A stretch of DNA of 64,000 nt from Catenulispora sp. EB89 (GTDB lineage: Bacteria > Actinomycetota > Actinomycetes > Streptomycetales > Catenulisporaceae). Position 1 is the stretch's first letter. Every line of letters starts with the position of its first letter. Below are positions 38,196 to 47,231 of the stretch, in pieces. Below the pieces are notes generated by a model, which saw nothing but the letters and a program-made list of their open reading frames with translations, was not told the DNA's origin and searched no databases. The position numbers and the translations under genes were made by a program. The DNA is taken from positions 496,001 to 560,000 of the forward strand of contig NZ_JBGCCU010000002.1 in assembly GCF_041261445.1 (NCBI RefSeq), written 5' to 3'.

Positions 38196-39676
38196 CAGAA
38201 GCCGTACTCCTTCCAGCGGCGGTCGACCTTCGCCGCCGTCATCGGGTCCGAGGTGATCATCTCCGGCCAGCCGCGGTGATAGCCCTCCTCCGGAAGCTTG
38301 CGAGTCGCGTCGATTCCCGCCTTGCCACCGTAGAACTGCTGGTAGGAGGCGTGGTCCAGATGGTCGACGACGCCTTCGACCACGGTGAGGTCCCGGGAGT
38401 AGTCCACGTTGCCGAAGGCGCGCCAGGCCACCTCGGCGTAGTCGTGGACGTCGCAGTCGGCGTCCACGACGATGATCAGCTTGGTCAGGGACATCAGGTG
38501 CGCGCCCCAGATCGCGTGCATCACCTTCTGCGCGTGCTTGGGGTAGCGCTTGTCGATCGAGACGATCGCGCAGTTGTGGAAGCCGCCGGCCTCCGGGAGC
38601 GCGTAGTCGACCAGGTCCGGGATGATGATCTTGAGCAGCGGGAGGAAGAAGCGCTCGGTGGCGCGGCCCAGCGGCCCGTCCTCGGTCGGCGGGCGGCCGA
38701 CCACGATCGACTGGAGCATCGGGTCCTCGCGCATCGTCATCGCGGTCACCGTCAGCGCCGGGAACGGCTCGACCGGCGTGTAGAAGCCGGTGTGGTCGCC
38801 GAACGGGCCCTCGGGGAGCGTGACGCCGGGCTCCAGCCAGCCCTCCAGGACCACCTCGGCGTTCGCCGGGACCTGGAGCGGCACCGTCTTGCAGTCCACC
38901 AGCTCGACCCGCTTGCCCTGCACGAAGCCGGCGAACAGGTACTCGTCGATGTCCGAGGGCAGCGGCGCGGTGGCGGCGTAGGTGACGGCCGGCGGGCAGC
39001 CGAAGGCCACGGCGACCGGGAGCCGCTCGCCGAGGCGCTGCGCGACGGCGTAGTGGTTGGTGGAGTCCTTGTGGATCTGCCAGTGCATGGAGATGGTGCG
39101 CTTGTCCTGGCGCTGGAGCCGGTACAGGCCCAGGTTGCGGCCGCCGGTCTCCGGGTGCTTGGTGTGCGTCAGGCCCAGGTTGAAGAAGGAGCCGCCGTCG
39201 TCCGGCCAGGTGTGCAGGGCCGGGAGGAGGTCCAGGTCCACCGCGTCGCCGGTGAGGACGACCTCCTGCACCGGGGCCTTCTTGACGTGCTTGGGCGGCA
39301 CCGACTTCAGCTGCGCGGCCTTGCCGAGGGCGTCGCGCAGGCCGGAGACGCCGTGCGGGAGCTCGGGCTTGAGGAGGTCGCCGATGCGGTCGCCGATCTC
39401 GTCGAGGTTCTTCAGGCCGAGAGCCAGGCAGAGGCGTTCCTCGGTGCCGAAGACGTTCATGGCCAACGGGATCGGCTTGCCGTCGGGTGTCCGGGCACCA
39501 CGCACGTTCTCAAACAGCAGGGCGGCGTTGGCGTGATGATCTTCCCGCGGCGCCTTCTGCACCCGGTCGGTGATCTCCCCGACCTCCAGGTGCGGGTCCA
39601 CCTCCGCACGGATGCGCTTGAGCTGCCCTCGGCGTTCGAGGGCTTTCAGGAAAGAGCGCAGATCGTCGTAGGCCAT
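38195..39676 (-). CDS. ubiD: UbiD-family decarboxylase (menaquinone pathway)
   Basis: A 493-residue prenyl-FMN-dependent decarboxylase. It opens DDLRSFLKALERRGQLKRIR, has NLGLYRLQRQDKRTISMHWQ and VAVAFGCPPAVTYAATAPLP in the prFMN-binding half, and VVLEGWLEPGVTLPEGPFGD (catalytic E-R-E region: EGxxxPEGPFGD). The C-terminus has AIWGAHLMSLTKLIIVVDAD. It removes the carboxylate of the prenylated naphthoate. It is immediately upstream of mqnP and needs UbiX, which lies a little further on. Confidence 0.96.
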   Translation of the reverse strand: MAYDDLRSFLKALERRGQLKRIRAEVDPHLEVGEITDRVQKAPREDHHANAALLFENVRGARTPDGKPIPLAMNVFGTEERLCLALGLKNLDEIGDRIGDLLKPELPHGVSGLRDALGKAAQLKSVPPKHVKKAPVQEVVLTGDAVDLDLLPALHTWPDDGGSFFNLGLTHTKHPETGGRNLGLYRLQRQDKRTISMHWQIHKDSTNHYAVAQRLGERLPVAVAFGCPPAVTYAATAPLPSDIDEYLFAGFVQGKRVELVDCKTVPLQVPANAEVVLEGWLEPGVTLPEGPFGDHTGFYTPVEPFPALTVTAMTMREDPMLQSIVVGRPPTEDGPLGRATERFFLPLLKIIIPDLVDYALPEAGGFHNCAIVSIDKRYPKHAQKVMHAIWGAHLMSLTKLIIVVDADCDVHDYAEVAWRAFGNVDYSRDLTVVEGVVDHLDHASYQQFYGGKAGIDATRKLPEEGYHRGWPEMITSDPMTAAKVDRRWKEYGF

Positions 39677-39786
39677 GGTGACCAGTATCCGTCAGAGGGG
39701 GGAAGACCCCCGTACCGGTCCCGTAGTGACGGCGCGGCCGTTACTGTTGAATGTGGAAAACCCACGACTTCCCGGGAGGCTGGGCG

Positions 39787-40203
39787 TTGCTCCGTTTCGT
39801 GGTCCAGTGGCTGGTGCCCATCGCGCTGGCCATCTTCGCCTGGGTCGACTGCCTGCTCACCCCGCGCCCCTGGGTCCGCTTCCTGCCGAAACCGGTGTGG
39901 GCGGTGCTGATCGCGGTGCCGTACCTCGGGGCGCTGGCGTGGATCTTCACCGGACGCACCGCGCAGCCGCGGGACCTGCGGCGGCGGGCCACGGACCCGC
40001 ATCCGGGGCTGTTCTCCTCGCTGGGGCGGGGCGGGACGCACCAGCGGCGGCCGCGGATCGTGGACACCTCGGGGTCCGGCAGGGGCGGGAGCTCCCGGCG
40101 GACCGGGACCGCGCCGAGCACGTGGGCGGTGGCTCCGGACGACGATCCGGAGTTCTTGCGGCAGCTCGGCGAGCAGTTGAAGAAGGACCGGCCGGAGGGC
40201 TGA
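39787..40203 (+). CDS. PLDc_N (cardiolipase_N-like) small membrane protein
   Basis: A protein of about 138 residues with two membrane helices (VVQWLVPIALAIFAWVDCLL and PVWAVLIAVPYLGALAWIF) and the TPRPWVRFLPKPVWAV link and WIFTGR end of PLDc_N domains. The remainder is a hydrophilic, disordered tail (Gly, Arg, Ser) ending in QLGEQLKKDRPEG. TTG 39787 is chosen because GGGAGG sits 7 bases before it; ATG 39751 would add 12 residues. It is divergent from ubiD. Function is unknown. Confidence 0.72.
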   Translation: MLRFVVQWLVPIALAIFAWVDCLLTPRPWVRFLPKPVWAVLIAVPYLGALAWIFTGRTAQPRDLRRRATDPHPGLFSSLGRGGTHQRRPRIVDTSGSGRGGSSRRTGTAPSTWAVAPDDDPEFLRQLGEQLKKDRPEG

Positions 40204-40226
40204 ACCACCGCCGGCCGGAGGGCTGA
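40188..40226. repeat. 16-bp direct repeat including a stop codon, period 23
   Basis: CCGGCCGGAGGGCTGA occurs at 40188-40203 and again at 40211-40226. The first copy ends with the stop of the PLDc_N gene; the second is a near-perfect duplicate just outside it. Confidence 0.85.
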
Positions 40227-40305
40227 CCGACTCGACCCTCCGACCGTCGCGGCGCTCAGAACGACGCTCAGAAGAACAACACTCGGAACGGCACGCGGAA
40301 CCCGC

Positions 40306-41802
40306 TCAGCCCGCCGAGGACTGCATCGTGAACCCGAACATGTGCCGGTCCATCGTGAACACCGGATCCGCGTACGACTGCGGGAAGTCCTCGAAGCTCT
40401 CGCCGACCGCCTCGACCAGGTAGTCGGCGATCGGTTCGGCCAGCCCGACCCTGCGGGTCGACCAGCGGGCCCAGGCCATGGCGGCCGGTTCCAGCAGCTC
40501 CAGCTGGGCGTCGTCGGCGTTCACCCGGGCCGGGATCAGGACGTTGATCAGGGTGTCGAACTTCTCCGGGCCGAACAGCGGCGGATCGCCGGCGAACTCG
40601 GTGAGGCCGAGGCGGGCGAAGACCTCGCCCCATTCGCGGACGATGGCCTGGTGCGGGAGCGCGCGGGCATCCGCGGAGGCGGCGAACTCGTCCAGGAGCG
40701 GGGGGAGGTCGTCGAGGTCGTAGCCGAAGTCGGCGCCGCCGGGCAGTTCCGCCGGTTCGGGCAGGACCGCCAGGCGGGACAGCATCAGGGCGCGCAGGGC
40801 GGCGAAGTCGTCGCCCTCGTCCTCTTCCTCGTCGTCCTCATCGTCTTCGTCATACTCGGCGTGGTGGCTGTGCGCGTCGGGCTGGGCCGCCAGAGCGTCC
40901 AGTTCGGCGAAGGCCTCGTCCACGGCCTCCGTCTGGAGCGCCGGCTCGTCCTCCAGCTCCTCGTCCAGCCGGCCGAGCTCATCGAGCTCGTTCAGGCCGT
41001 CCTGGTCCTCGTCCTCGTCGTCATCCTCGTCGTCGACCTCCTCGAAGACGTCCTCGAACTCGTCGTCCTCCTCGTCGTCGACAAGGGTCTCGCGCACCGC
41101 CGGCTCCAGCCGCCGGCGCAGCTCCCCGGCGTCCAGCTTGTCCAGGGAGAACACGCCCTCGGGCCCCTCGGCGAACTCCGCGCGGATCTCGCCGAGGATG
41201 TCCGGAAGGTCCACCGGGTCGACGAGCAGGACCTCCACGACGGTGCCCTGGGCGTTGTTGGCGACGGTCGCGGTGAAGGCGTAGCGGTCCTTGCCGCGCT
41301 TGAAGGCGGCGATCAACAACTCGCCGTCGGCGAACACGTCGGAGACCGACCACGCCTCCAGGAACTCCACCTGCTGGAGCGCGGCCCCGTACCACTCGGG
41401 GCGCCGGACGCCCTTGTGGAACAAGCGCTCCGAGGCCTGTCCTGCGCGGGCCGCGACTTCCGGCGAGGCCACCGAGGCCAGCGCGCACAGCACCGCCTGC
41501 GTGCGCGGGGAGCCGACCAGTTCCAGAACCTCGACCAGGCCGAGTTCGGCCCCCTCGGGCTCGTCGTCCTGTTGCAGCGCCGCGGTCCACAGGCCGCCGA
41601 GGAAGGCCGACGCCCACAGCTCGGCGTCCAGGGGCGTGCGGACCGTCCGCGGATCGCCGTAGACCTCGTCCAGGGCGTCGAAGAGCTGCCCGAACTCCGG
41701 GGGCAGCTCGGGATGCCGGGCCGGGGACGGCGGATGCGCCCTGCGGTTGGGCACGCCGGGACGCGAGGAGTGGCTGGGCTGACGACGAGGCTTCGGTCTC
41801 AC
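40306..41802 (-). CDS. Large acidic protein with two Asp/Glu blocks, unrecognised
   Basis: A 498-residue soluble protein. N-terminal about 30 residues are basic and proline-rich. Then come two acidic low-complexity segments at about 238-270 (DDEEDDEFEDVFEEVDDEDD type) and about 313-333 (EDDEDDEEEDEGDD type). These separate three helical regions: about 35-235, 275-310 and 335-498. The first includes GLWTAALQQDDEPEGAELGL and KRGKDRYAFTATVANNAQG. No family or catalytic motif is recognised. Acidic spacers of this kind may bind divalent metal or basic proteins, but that is speculation. Codon use is normal for the genome. It is convergent with the PLDc_N gene and 4 bp from the small membrane gene upstream. 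Confidence 0.7.
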   Translation of the reverse strand: MRPKPRRQPSHSSRPGVPNRRAHPPSPARHPELPPEFGQLFDALDEVYGDPRTVRTPLDAELWASAFLGGLWTAALQQDDEPEGAELGLVEVLELVGSPRTQAVLCALASVASPEVAARAGQASERLFHKGVRRPEWYGAALQQVEFLEAWSVSDVFADGELLIAAFKRGKDRYAFTATVANNAQGTVVEVLLVDPVDLPDILGEIRAEFAEGPEGVFSLDKLDAGELRRRLEPAVRETLVDDEEDDEFEDVFEEVDDEDDDEDEDQDGLNELDELGRLDEELEDEPALQTEAVDEAFAELDALAAQPDAHSHHAEYDEDDEDDEEEDEGDDFAALRALMLSRLAVLPEPAELPGGADFGYDLDDLPPLLDEFAASADARALPHQAIVREWGEVFARLGLTEFAGDPPLFGPEKFDTLINVLIPARVNADDAQLELLEPAAMAWARWSTRRVGLAEPIADYLVEAVGESFEDFPQSYADPVFTMDRHMFGFTMQSSAG

Positions 41803-41806
41803 CGTC

Positions 41807-42049
41807 TCATGCTCTCAGATCGCCGGATCCCGGATGCGGGCAATCCCCGACACAGGGCACCACAGACCGCGGCGGCAACCCATTCGGATGGAGGTGGCCT
41901 TTGTGGAACCCGCCGAACATCAAGGACAACAGCAGCATCACGATGAGAAAAATCAGGGCGAACCATAAACAGCCGGTGCTCCGGGACCGACGTCCTTGCC
42001 GGTCACGGTCTTCCCCGCGTCGTCCCGAGCGCATACGGATGGCTGCCAT
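41807..42049 (-). CDS. Small single-helix membrane protein
   Basis: An 80-residue protein: a very basic N-terminus (IRMRSGRRGEDRDRQGRRSR), one hydrophobic helix (LWFALIFLIVMLLLSLMFGG) and a hydrophilic end with two cysteines (VVPCVGDCPHPGSG). A CxxxC-like pair outside the membrane is possible. Not recognised. It is 4 bp upstream of the acidic protein gene on the same strand, so they may form an operon. It is divergent from the DUF4230 gene. Confidence 0.6.
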   Translation of the reverse strand: MAAIRMRSGRRGEDRDRQGRRSRSTGCLWFALIFLIVMLLLSLMFGGFHKGHLHPNGLPPRSVVPCVGDCPHPGSGDLRA

Positions 42050-42075
42050 AGGTCATAAGATAACTGTGATAGGGG

Positions 42076-42780
42076 GTGGCCGTGGCGGCTAAGGGCGAGC
42101 AGGTTGAAGAAGGCTCCAAGAACGAGACGCGCATCATCGTCCGCACCCGGGGCGGCGGGCTGCGTTCGACCCTCCTGCGCTGGGGCGTGGGCGGGGTCGT
42201 CGTGGTGGTCCTGCTGGCGTTCCTCGGTTCCCTGACGAACCTGATCCATTTCAGCAATCCGTTCGGCGAGACCACCACGACCCGCAGCGGGCCGGTGCTG
42301 CTGAAGTCGATCACGGAGCTCAAACGCTTCGAGGCGGCCAGCGGCGAGTTCCAGGTCGTGACCGAGGTGCAGAAGGCGTCGTGGCTCCCGTCGTTCCTGG
42401 CCGGCAGCGACACGTTCTTCCTCGGCGACGGCACCGTGAACGCCTTCGTGGACTTCAGCAATCTGGACGCCAACCACGTGAAGGTGTCCACCGACCGGCT
42501 GTCGGCGTCGATCACGCTGCCCAAGCCGGTGCTGGACCCGACAGCGCTGGACGTGCACAAGTCGTACATCATCGGCCAGCAGCAGGGCGTGTTCGACCGG
42601 CTCTTCAACAGCGACCCGAACCAGGTCCAGTCGCTGTTGGTGGAGGCCACCAAGCAGATCGACGGCGCGGCGCAGAAGAGCTCGCTGGTGTCGGTCGCGG
42701 AGAAGGACACCACGCAGATGTTGCAGAGCCTGCTGCACTCGCTGGGGTTCACCGGCACGATCGCGGTGAACTACACGTAG
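42076..42780 (+). CDS. DUF4230 family membrane-anchored protein
   Basis: A 234-residue protein with a cytoplasmic 30-residue basic start, one transmembrane helix (GVGGVVVVVLLAFLGSLTNL, about 38-57) and an extracytoplasmic domain. The domain has GPVLLKSITELKRFEAASGE, FQVVTEVQKASWLPSFLAGS and later LVSVAEKDTTQMLQSLLHSL, which match DUF4230. This family is widespread in actinobacteria and firmicutes with no fixed function. It starts with GTG 42076, preceded by GATAGGGGG. A strong terminator follows at 42805. Confidence 0.83.
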   Translation: MAVAAKGEQVEEGSKNETRIIVRTRGGGLRSTLLRWGVGGVVVVVLLAFLGSLTNLIHFSNPFGETTTTRSGPVLLKSITELKRFEAASGEFQVVTEVQKASWLPSFLAGSDTFFLGDGTVNAFVDFSNLDANHVKVSTDRLSASITLPKPVLDPTALDVHKSYIIGQQQGVFDRLFNSDPNQVQSLLVEATKQIDGAAQKSSLVSVAEKDTTQMLQSLLHSLGFTGTIAVNYT

Positions 42781-42804
42781 AACCACCAGTAACGCCGGAA
42801 CAGC

Positions 42805-42838
42805 AAGCGGCGCCGGGCGAATCCGCCCGGCGCCGCTT
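42805..42838. terminator. Terminator between DUF4230 and ccsB
   Basis: A perfect 15-bp stem (AAGCGGCGCCGGGCG and its complement) with loop AATC, flanked by A and T; 24 bp past the DUF4230 stop and 32 bp beyond the ccsB stop on the other strand. Works for both. Confidence 0.85.
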
Positions 42839-42870
42839 CCGTTCTCAGCTCTCGACTGTTCAGCCCGCGG

Positions 42871-43929
42871 CTACTTCACCCCGGCGTAGGAGTGCATGCC
42901 GTTGACGAAGATCGAGACGATGAAGTAGTTGAAGATGAAGCACCCGTAGCCGACCAGCGCGATGAACCCGGCGCCGCGCCCCTTCCAGCCGCGCGTCGCG
43001 CGCGCGTGCAGGTAGGCCGCGTAGACGACCCAGGTGATGAACGCCCACGTCTCGGTCGGGTCCCAGCCCCAGTAGCGGCCCCAGGCGCGCTCGGCCCAGA
43101 TCGAGCCGGCGATGACGGTGAAGGTCCACACCGGGAAGGAGAACGCCAGGATGCGGTACGCGGTCAGGTCCAGCTTCATCGCCGAGGGCACGCGCCGCCA
43201 CATCGAGTTCGGGTTCGCCGTGCCCAGCTTCGCCTTGGTCTCGTAGCGCGACTTGAACAGGTACAGGACCGTGGCGACCGTCGCGACGGTGAACATGCCC
43301 GAGCACAGCACCGCGGCGGCGACGTGCACCACCAGCCACGGCGAGTGCAGCGCCGGGACCAGCTGCTCGGCGTCCTTGTACAGGACCTCCATGGCCAGGC
43401 CGAGGATCGCGACGATCACGCCGGTGACGAACACCCCGAGCCAGCGCGCTCCTCTGCGGAACAGCAGGCCGACGTAGAGCGCCATGGCGACGGCCGAGCC
43501 GGCGATGGTGAACTCGTAGAGGTTGCCCCACGGCACCCGGCCCGCGGCCACGCCGCGGGTGACCACGCCGATCACGTGCAGCACGAAGCCCAGCACCGTG
43601 GTGCTGACCGCGATGCCGCCGGCGGTGATGGCGCGCAGGTTGCCGCCGTCGATCGCCGGGGTCGGCTCGTCCTCGTCCGGCCGGCCGTCCAGGGCGTCCA
43701 GATCGTCGAGGTCGTCCAGCCCCGACAGATCGTCCGACACCCGGGCCTTGCCGCCGGCCGCGACCAGCACCTCGGCCTGGGCCGGCACCTTCGCGGCGGT
43801 CTCCACCACGAACGACGACTTCCGCCCGAAGACCCACTCCGCCGTGTAGGCGAAGAACGCGATCAGGTAGACGAACATCGCGCCGTAGATGGCGTAGTTC
43901 GAGAACCGCGCCAACGACTCGTTGATCAC
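42871..43929 (-). CDS. ccsB: Cytochrome c biogenesis protein CcsB (ResC)
   Basis: A 352-residue polytopic membrane protein of the CcsB/CcsA type (system II). The heme-handling WWD-like motif is WGRYWGWDPTETWAFITWVV (about 285-304). It has several helices and an acidic linker (about 60-90, DDLSGLDDLDDLDALDGRPD) between helix 1 and the rest. With ResB it moves heme outward and ligates it to apocytochrome c. Its ATG overlaps resB by 4 bp (43926-43929). Confidence 0.92.
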   Translation of the reverse strand: MINESLARFSNYAIYGAMFVYLIAFFAYTAEWVFGRKSSFVVETAAKVPAQAEVLVAAGGKARVSDDLSGLDDLDDLDALDGRPDEDEPTPAIDGGNLRAITAGGIAVSTTVLGFVLHVIGVVTRGVAAGRVPWGNLYEFTIAGSAVAMALYVGLLFRRGARWLGVFVTGVIVAILGLAMEVLYKDAEQLVPALHSPWLVVHVAAAVLCSGMFTVATVATVLYLFKSRYETKAKLGTANPNSMWRRVPSAMKLDLTAYRILAFSFPVWTFTVIAGSIWAERAWGRYWGWDPTETWAFITWVVYAAYLHARATRGWKGRGAGFIALVGYGCFIFNYFIVSIFVNGMHSYAGVK

Positions 43930-45608
43930 TTCTGGACTCCCGCCTTCGGAGGACGCAGGCCTCTGCCCACGCCCCGCACTTCGTCCCGCAACCGCGCGTC
44001 CTCAGCCCGCGCCAGCCCGGCCACCTCGACCCGGACGGCGTCCTGCTCGGCGGGCCGGACCCGCACGAACACCCGCCGTCGCCGGATGCCCAGCGACCCG
44101 ATCAGCCCCACGACGATGCCCACGGCCGAGACGAAGACCAGCATCTTCGACGGGTCGTGGTTGAGGTCGAACTGCGCCCACTGCACCACGCCGTCGAACT
44201 CGATGGTCCCCGTGCCGTCCGGCAGGGCGACCGTGTTCTTGCCCTTGTCCAGGGTCAGCACCACGGCCGGGTTCGTCGGCTCGACCGGGTTCGGCAGCTT
44301 GACCTGCTGCGCCTTGGTCACGTCCATGGTGTACACACCGGGGTTCGCCCCGAGGTTGCCGGTGTACGCGGTGAGGACCAGCGCCGGGTTCGAGGCCGTC
44401 GGGAACAGCGACACCGCGCCGAGCCCGGGGATCATCGCCCCCGGGTAGTCGGGGACGAAGATGCCGGACAGGCCCAGGTCCTGCGGGCTGTCGAACTTGT
44501 CGGTGTAGCCGTTCTTGACCTTGTAGATGCCCGAGCCGACGCCCATCGCCCCGGAGTCGAAGAACGGCACGGCCGCGTGGTCCACGATCACCTTGCCGTT
44601 CTTGTCGCGGACGGTGATGACCGGCGAGTAGCCGTGGCTGCTCAGGTAGACGCTGACGCCGTCGACGCTCAGCGGGCTGTTCTCCTTGAGCGTCGCCTTC
44701 TTCTCCGGCGCCGTGAGCGAGGACTTGTAGCTGACGTCGGCGGTGAAGTCGCGGGCCTGGCCGTAGTCCGGAGCGTTGTGGTTCGGCTCGTAGGTCGCGG
44801 TGAACTTGTTCAGTGTCAGCCCGAAGGGCGGCAGCTTCATCGGGTCGACGCCGCCGCCGAAGGTGTGGTCGTCGTAGTCCATCGTGATGTTCGAGAACGA
44901 CTCGCCCTCGCTGATCACGACCTTGGCCTGGTAGCCGTAGTAGCCCTTGATGGCGAACCCGGCCAGGATGCCCACCAGCGACAGGTGGAAGATCAGGTTG
45001 CCGGCCTCGCGCAGGTAGCCCTTCTCCCCCGAGACCCACCCGCCGCCGTCGGCGTCGGTTCCGCGCACGACACGGAAGCGCTTCTTCTTCAGCGCCGCCT
45101 CTGCGGAACTGAGCTTGTCCTCTATAGAGGTGCCCGAAGTGTCGTTCCAGCGGAAGTGCGCCGGCATGCGCGCCAGGTTGCGCGGAGCGGCCGGCGGGGG
45201 CTTGCGCAGCACTTTGAGATGCTGCGCGGTGCGCGGCAGGATGCAGCCGATCAGCGAGATGAACAGCAGCAGGTAGATCGAGGAGAACCACACCGACTTG
45301 TAGACGGTGAAGAACTGAAGCTTGTCCAGGATCGGCCCGACCGTCTTGTGCTTGGCCAGCCAGTCGGTGACCGTCGTCGGGTCGGTGTTGGCGCTGCGCT
45401 GCGGCAGCAGAGACCCGGGGATGGACGCCAGGGACAGCATGAACAGCAGGATCAGCGCCACGCGCATGGACGTCAGCTGCCGCCAGGCCCAGCGCAGCAT
45501 CTCCAGCCGGCCGAGCCTGGGCAGGCTGACGGAATCCGTGCCGCTGCCTTCTTCGCGCGGCGCCGTGGTCAGGCTTGCCGCGTCCATCTCTTCTGTGGGC
45601 GATGCCAT
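43926..45608 (-). CDS. resB: Cytochrome c biogenesis protein ResB
   Basis: A 560-residue membrane protein of the ResB/Ccs1 type: helices near residues 50-75 (LTSMRVALILLFMLSLASIP), 115-135 (VWFSSIYLLLFISLIGCILP) and 195-220 (LIFHLSLVGILAGFAIKGYY), a large extracytoplasmic domain of about 280 residues, and a C-terminal helix (MLVFVSAVGIVVGLIGSLGI). It forms the system II heme-delivery complex with CcsB. Upstream of ccsB, 22 bp downstream of ccdA's start region. The tail after the last helix is charged. Confidence 0.93.
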   Translation of the reverse strand: MASPTEEMDAASLTTAPREEGSGTDSVSLPRLGRLEMLRWAWRQLTSMRVALILLFMLSLASIPGSLLPQRSANTDPTTVTDWLAKHKTVGPILDKLQFFTVYKSVWFSSIYLLLFISLIGCILPRTAQHLKVLRKPPPAAPRNLARMPAHFRWNDTSGTSIEDKLSSAEAALKKKRFRVVRGTDADGGGWVSGEKGYLREAGNLIFHLSLVGILAGFAIKGYYGYQAKVVISEGESFSNITMDYDDHTFGGGVDPMKLPPFGLTLNKFTATYEPNHNAPDYGQARDFTADVSYKSSLTAPEKKATLKENSPLSVDGVSVYLSSHGYSPVITVRDKNGKVIVDHAAVPFFDSGAMGVGSGIYKVKNGYTDKFDSPQDLGLSGIFVPDYPGAMIPGLGAVSLFPTASNPALVLTAYTGNLGANPGVYTMDVTKAQQVKLPNPVEPTNPAVVLTLDKGKNTVALPDGTGTIEFDGVVQWAQFDLNHDPSKMLVFVSAVGIVVGLIGSLGIRRRRVFVRVRPAEQDAVRVEVAGLARAEDARLRDEVRGVGRGLRPPKAGVQK

Positions 45609-45630
45609 TCGATACGTCGTCTCGTTCTAA

Positions 45631-46455
45631 CTAGATCGGGGACTGGAAACCGGGTGTCTGGCCCTGAAGCCAGGTCACCAGGTGGTCCCACTCACCGGTC
45701 ACCAACAGGACGCCGATCAGGACGAGCATGCCGCCGCCGATCCGCATCACGGCCTGGTAGTGGCGCTTCACATAGCCGAACGCCCCCATCGCCTTGCGGA
45801 ACGCGATCGCGGTGAGGACGAACGGAAGACCCAGCCCCAGACAGTACGCCACTCCGATGAGAACCGAACGACCGGCGTTCCCGGAGTCGATGGACAGCGA
45901 GGAGACCGCCGACAACGTCGGTCCCATGCACGGCGTCCAGCCCAGCCCGAACAGGATCCCGAGCAGGGGCGCGCCGGCCAGGCCGACCCGCGGGTCCTTG
46001 TGGAACCGGGCCTCGCGGTTGAACACCCGGCTGATCGCGCCCGGCACCACGCCGGCGAAGGACAGGCCCATCAGTATCGTGATGCTGCCCAGCACGATCT
46101 GGATGGTGCGCTTGTGGGCGTACAGGAACTGCCCGCTCCAGCCGGCCAGCGACTCCAGCAGCACGAACACGATGCTGAACCCGAGCACGAACAGCAGCGC
46201 GCCGGCAATCATCCGGCCGCGCTTGGCCCGCGCCGCCTCGTCCAGCGTCTGGTCGCCCAGATCCACGCCGGTGAGCCCGGTCACGTACGACAGGTAGCCC
46301 GGCACCAGCGGGAGCACGCACGGCGACAGGAACGAGATGAGCCCGGCGGCCAGCGCGATCGGCACGGCCACCAGGAAGCTGCCGTACTCCACCTTCGTCT
46401 CGGTGGAGGTGTAGCTGGAGGCCAGATGCGTGAGGACGGCGGCGGCGGCGCTCAT
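45631..46455 (-). CDS. ccdA: Cytochrome c biogenesis thiol-reductant transporter CcdA
   Basis: A 274-residue membrane protein with six helices and the two redox cysteines in [20 protein letters not shown] (Cys46) and [17 protein letters not shown]. It carries electrons from cytoplasmic thioredoxin across the membrane to ResA, keeping apocytochrome c cysteines reduced. It is between resA (11-bp gap) and resB in a four-gene cluster. Confidence 0.93.
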   Translation of the reverse strand: MSAAAAVLTHLASSYTSTETKVEYGSFLVAVPIALAAGLISFLSPCVLPLVPGYLSYVTGLTGVDLGDQTLDEAARAKRGRMIAGALLFVLGFSIVFVLLESLAGWSGQFLYAHKRTIQIVLGSITILMGLSFAGVVPGAISRVFNREARFHKDPRVGLAGAPLLGILFGLGWTPCMGPTLSAVSSLSIDSGNAGRSVLIGVAYCLGLGLPFVLTAIAFRKAMGAFGYVKRHYQAVMRIGGGMLVLIGVLLVTGEWDHLVTWLQGQTPGFQSPI

Positions 46456-46465
46456 CGTCGGGCTC

Positions 46466-47050
46466 TCACTTACCGGACAGGACGGTGTCGAGCGCCGCGG
46501 ACACGTCGTTGAAGTCCACAGGGCGCAGCGCCCGCCACGCCAGGCCGCCGTTCTTGTCGATGATCAGCGTCGAGGGGACCGAGGCCAGCGAGGTGATCCC
46601 GGCCAGCTGGCCGAGCAGCGTCTCGTTGCCGTCGTCGACCAGGTTCGGGTAGCTGATCTGCTTGGCCTTCACGAAGGCCTGGGCCTGCCCGTTGTTGTCG
46701 CGGGTGTCGATGCCCACGAACTGCACGCCCTTGTCCCGGTACGCCTCGTTCGCGTGCTCCAGGTACGGCGCCTCGGCCTGGCAGGGATCGCACCACGACC
46801 CCCAGATGTTCACGACGATGACCTTGCCCTTGAACGAGGCCAGGTCGAGCTTGGAGCCGTCGAGCGTGGTCCCGGAGAGCATCGGGAACTGCTTGCGGTC
46901 GTTGACGGAGAACGCGGCGGCGGTCCCGAGACCGTCCTTGTTCTTCGAGCCCGACCCGCCGCAGGCGGTCAGGCCGAAGGCGAGTGCGGCGGCCGTCATC
47001 ACCGAGAGCACGGCGACCGACCTGCGTGTTCCATCCGTCCTGCGCAGCAT
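46466..47050 (-). CDS. resA: Thioredoxin-like lipoprotein ResA/TlpA
   Basis: A 194-residue protein with a signal peptide and lipobox (Cys30 in LTACGGSG) and a thioredoxin fold: [20 protein letters not shown] and active site [14 protein letters not shown] (CxxC, about 88-91), then [18 protein letters not shown]. It reduces the heme-binding cysteines of apocytochrome c outside the membrane, fed by CcdA. First gene of the resA-ccdA-resB-ccsB cluster. A strong terminator of the previous gene (47171) separates it from hemL. Confidence 0.92.
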   Translation of the reverse strand: MLRRTDGTRRSVAVLSVMTAAALAFGLTACGGSGSKNKDGLGTAAAFSVNDRKQFPMLSGTTLDGSKLDLASFKGKVIVVNIWGSWCDPCQAEAPYLEHANEAYRDKGVQFVGIDTRDNNGQAQAFVKAKQISYPNLVDDGNETLLGQLAGITSLASVPSTLIIDKNGGLAWRALRPVDFNDVSAALDTVLSGK

Positions 47051-47170
47051 GTGAAAAGTTTCGCATGGCTGCCGCGCGCTCTTGCGGCAGGGTCCCCGAA
47101 TCGGACGAAGCGTCGCGCTCCGCCCATGCTGGAAGACCCTGCGCGACGGCCCTGTAACGGCACTATGACG

Positions 47171-47204
47171 ACGGCGCTATACGGAGGACTCCGTATAGCG
47201 CCGT
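47171..47204 (-). terminator. Terminator of the hemL-phosphatase unit
   Basis: ACGGCGCTATACGGA and TCCGTATAGCGCCGT, perfect 15-bp arms, loop GGAC. It lies 28 bp past the phosphatase stop. Unusually A+T-containing for this region. Confidence 0.8.
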
Positions 47205-47231
47205 GCGGCTAAGAGGTTTTACAGAGCGGTT

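Noticed and set aside
40960-41090. CTC/GTC trinucleotide run as a DNA repeat
   Set aside because: It is coding sequence for the Asp/Glu blocks of the acidic protein and keeps its frame.
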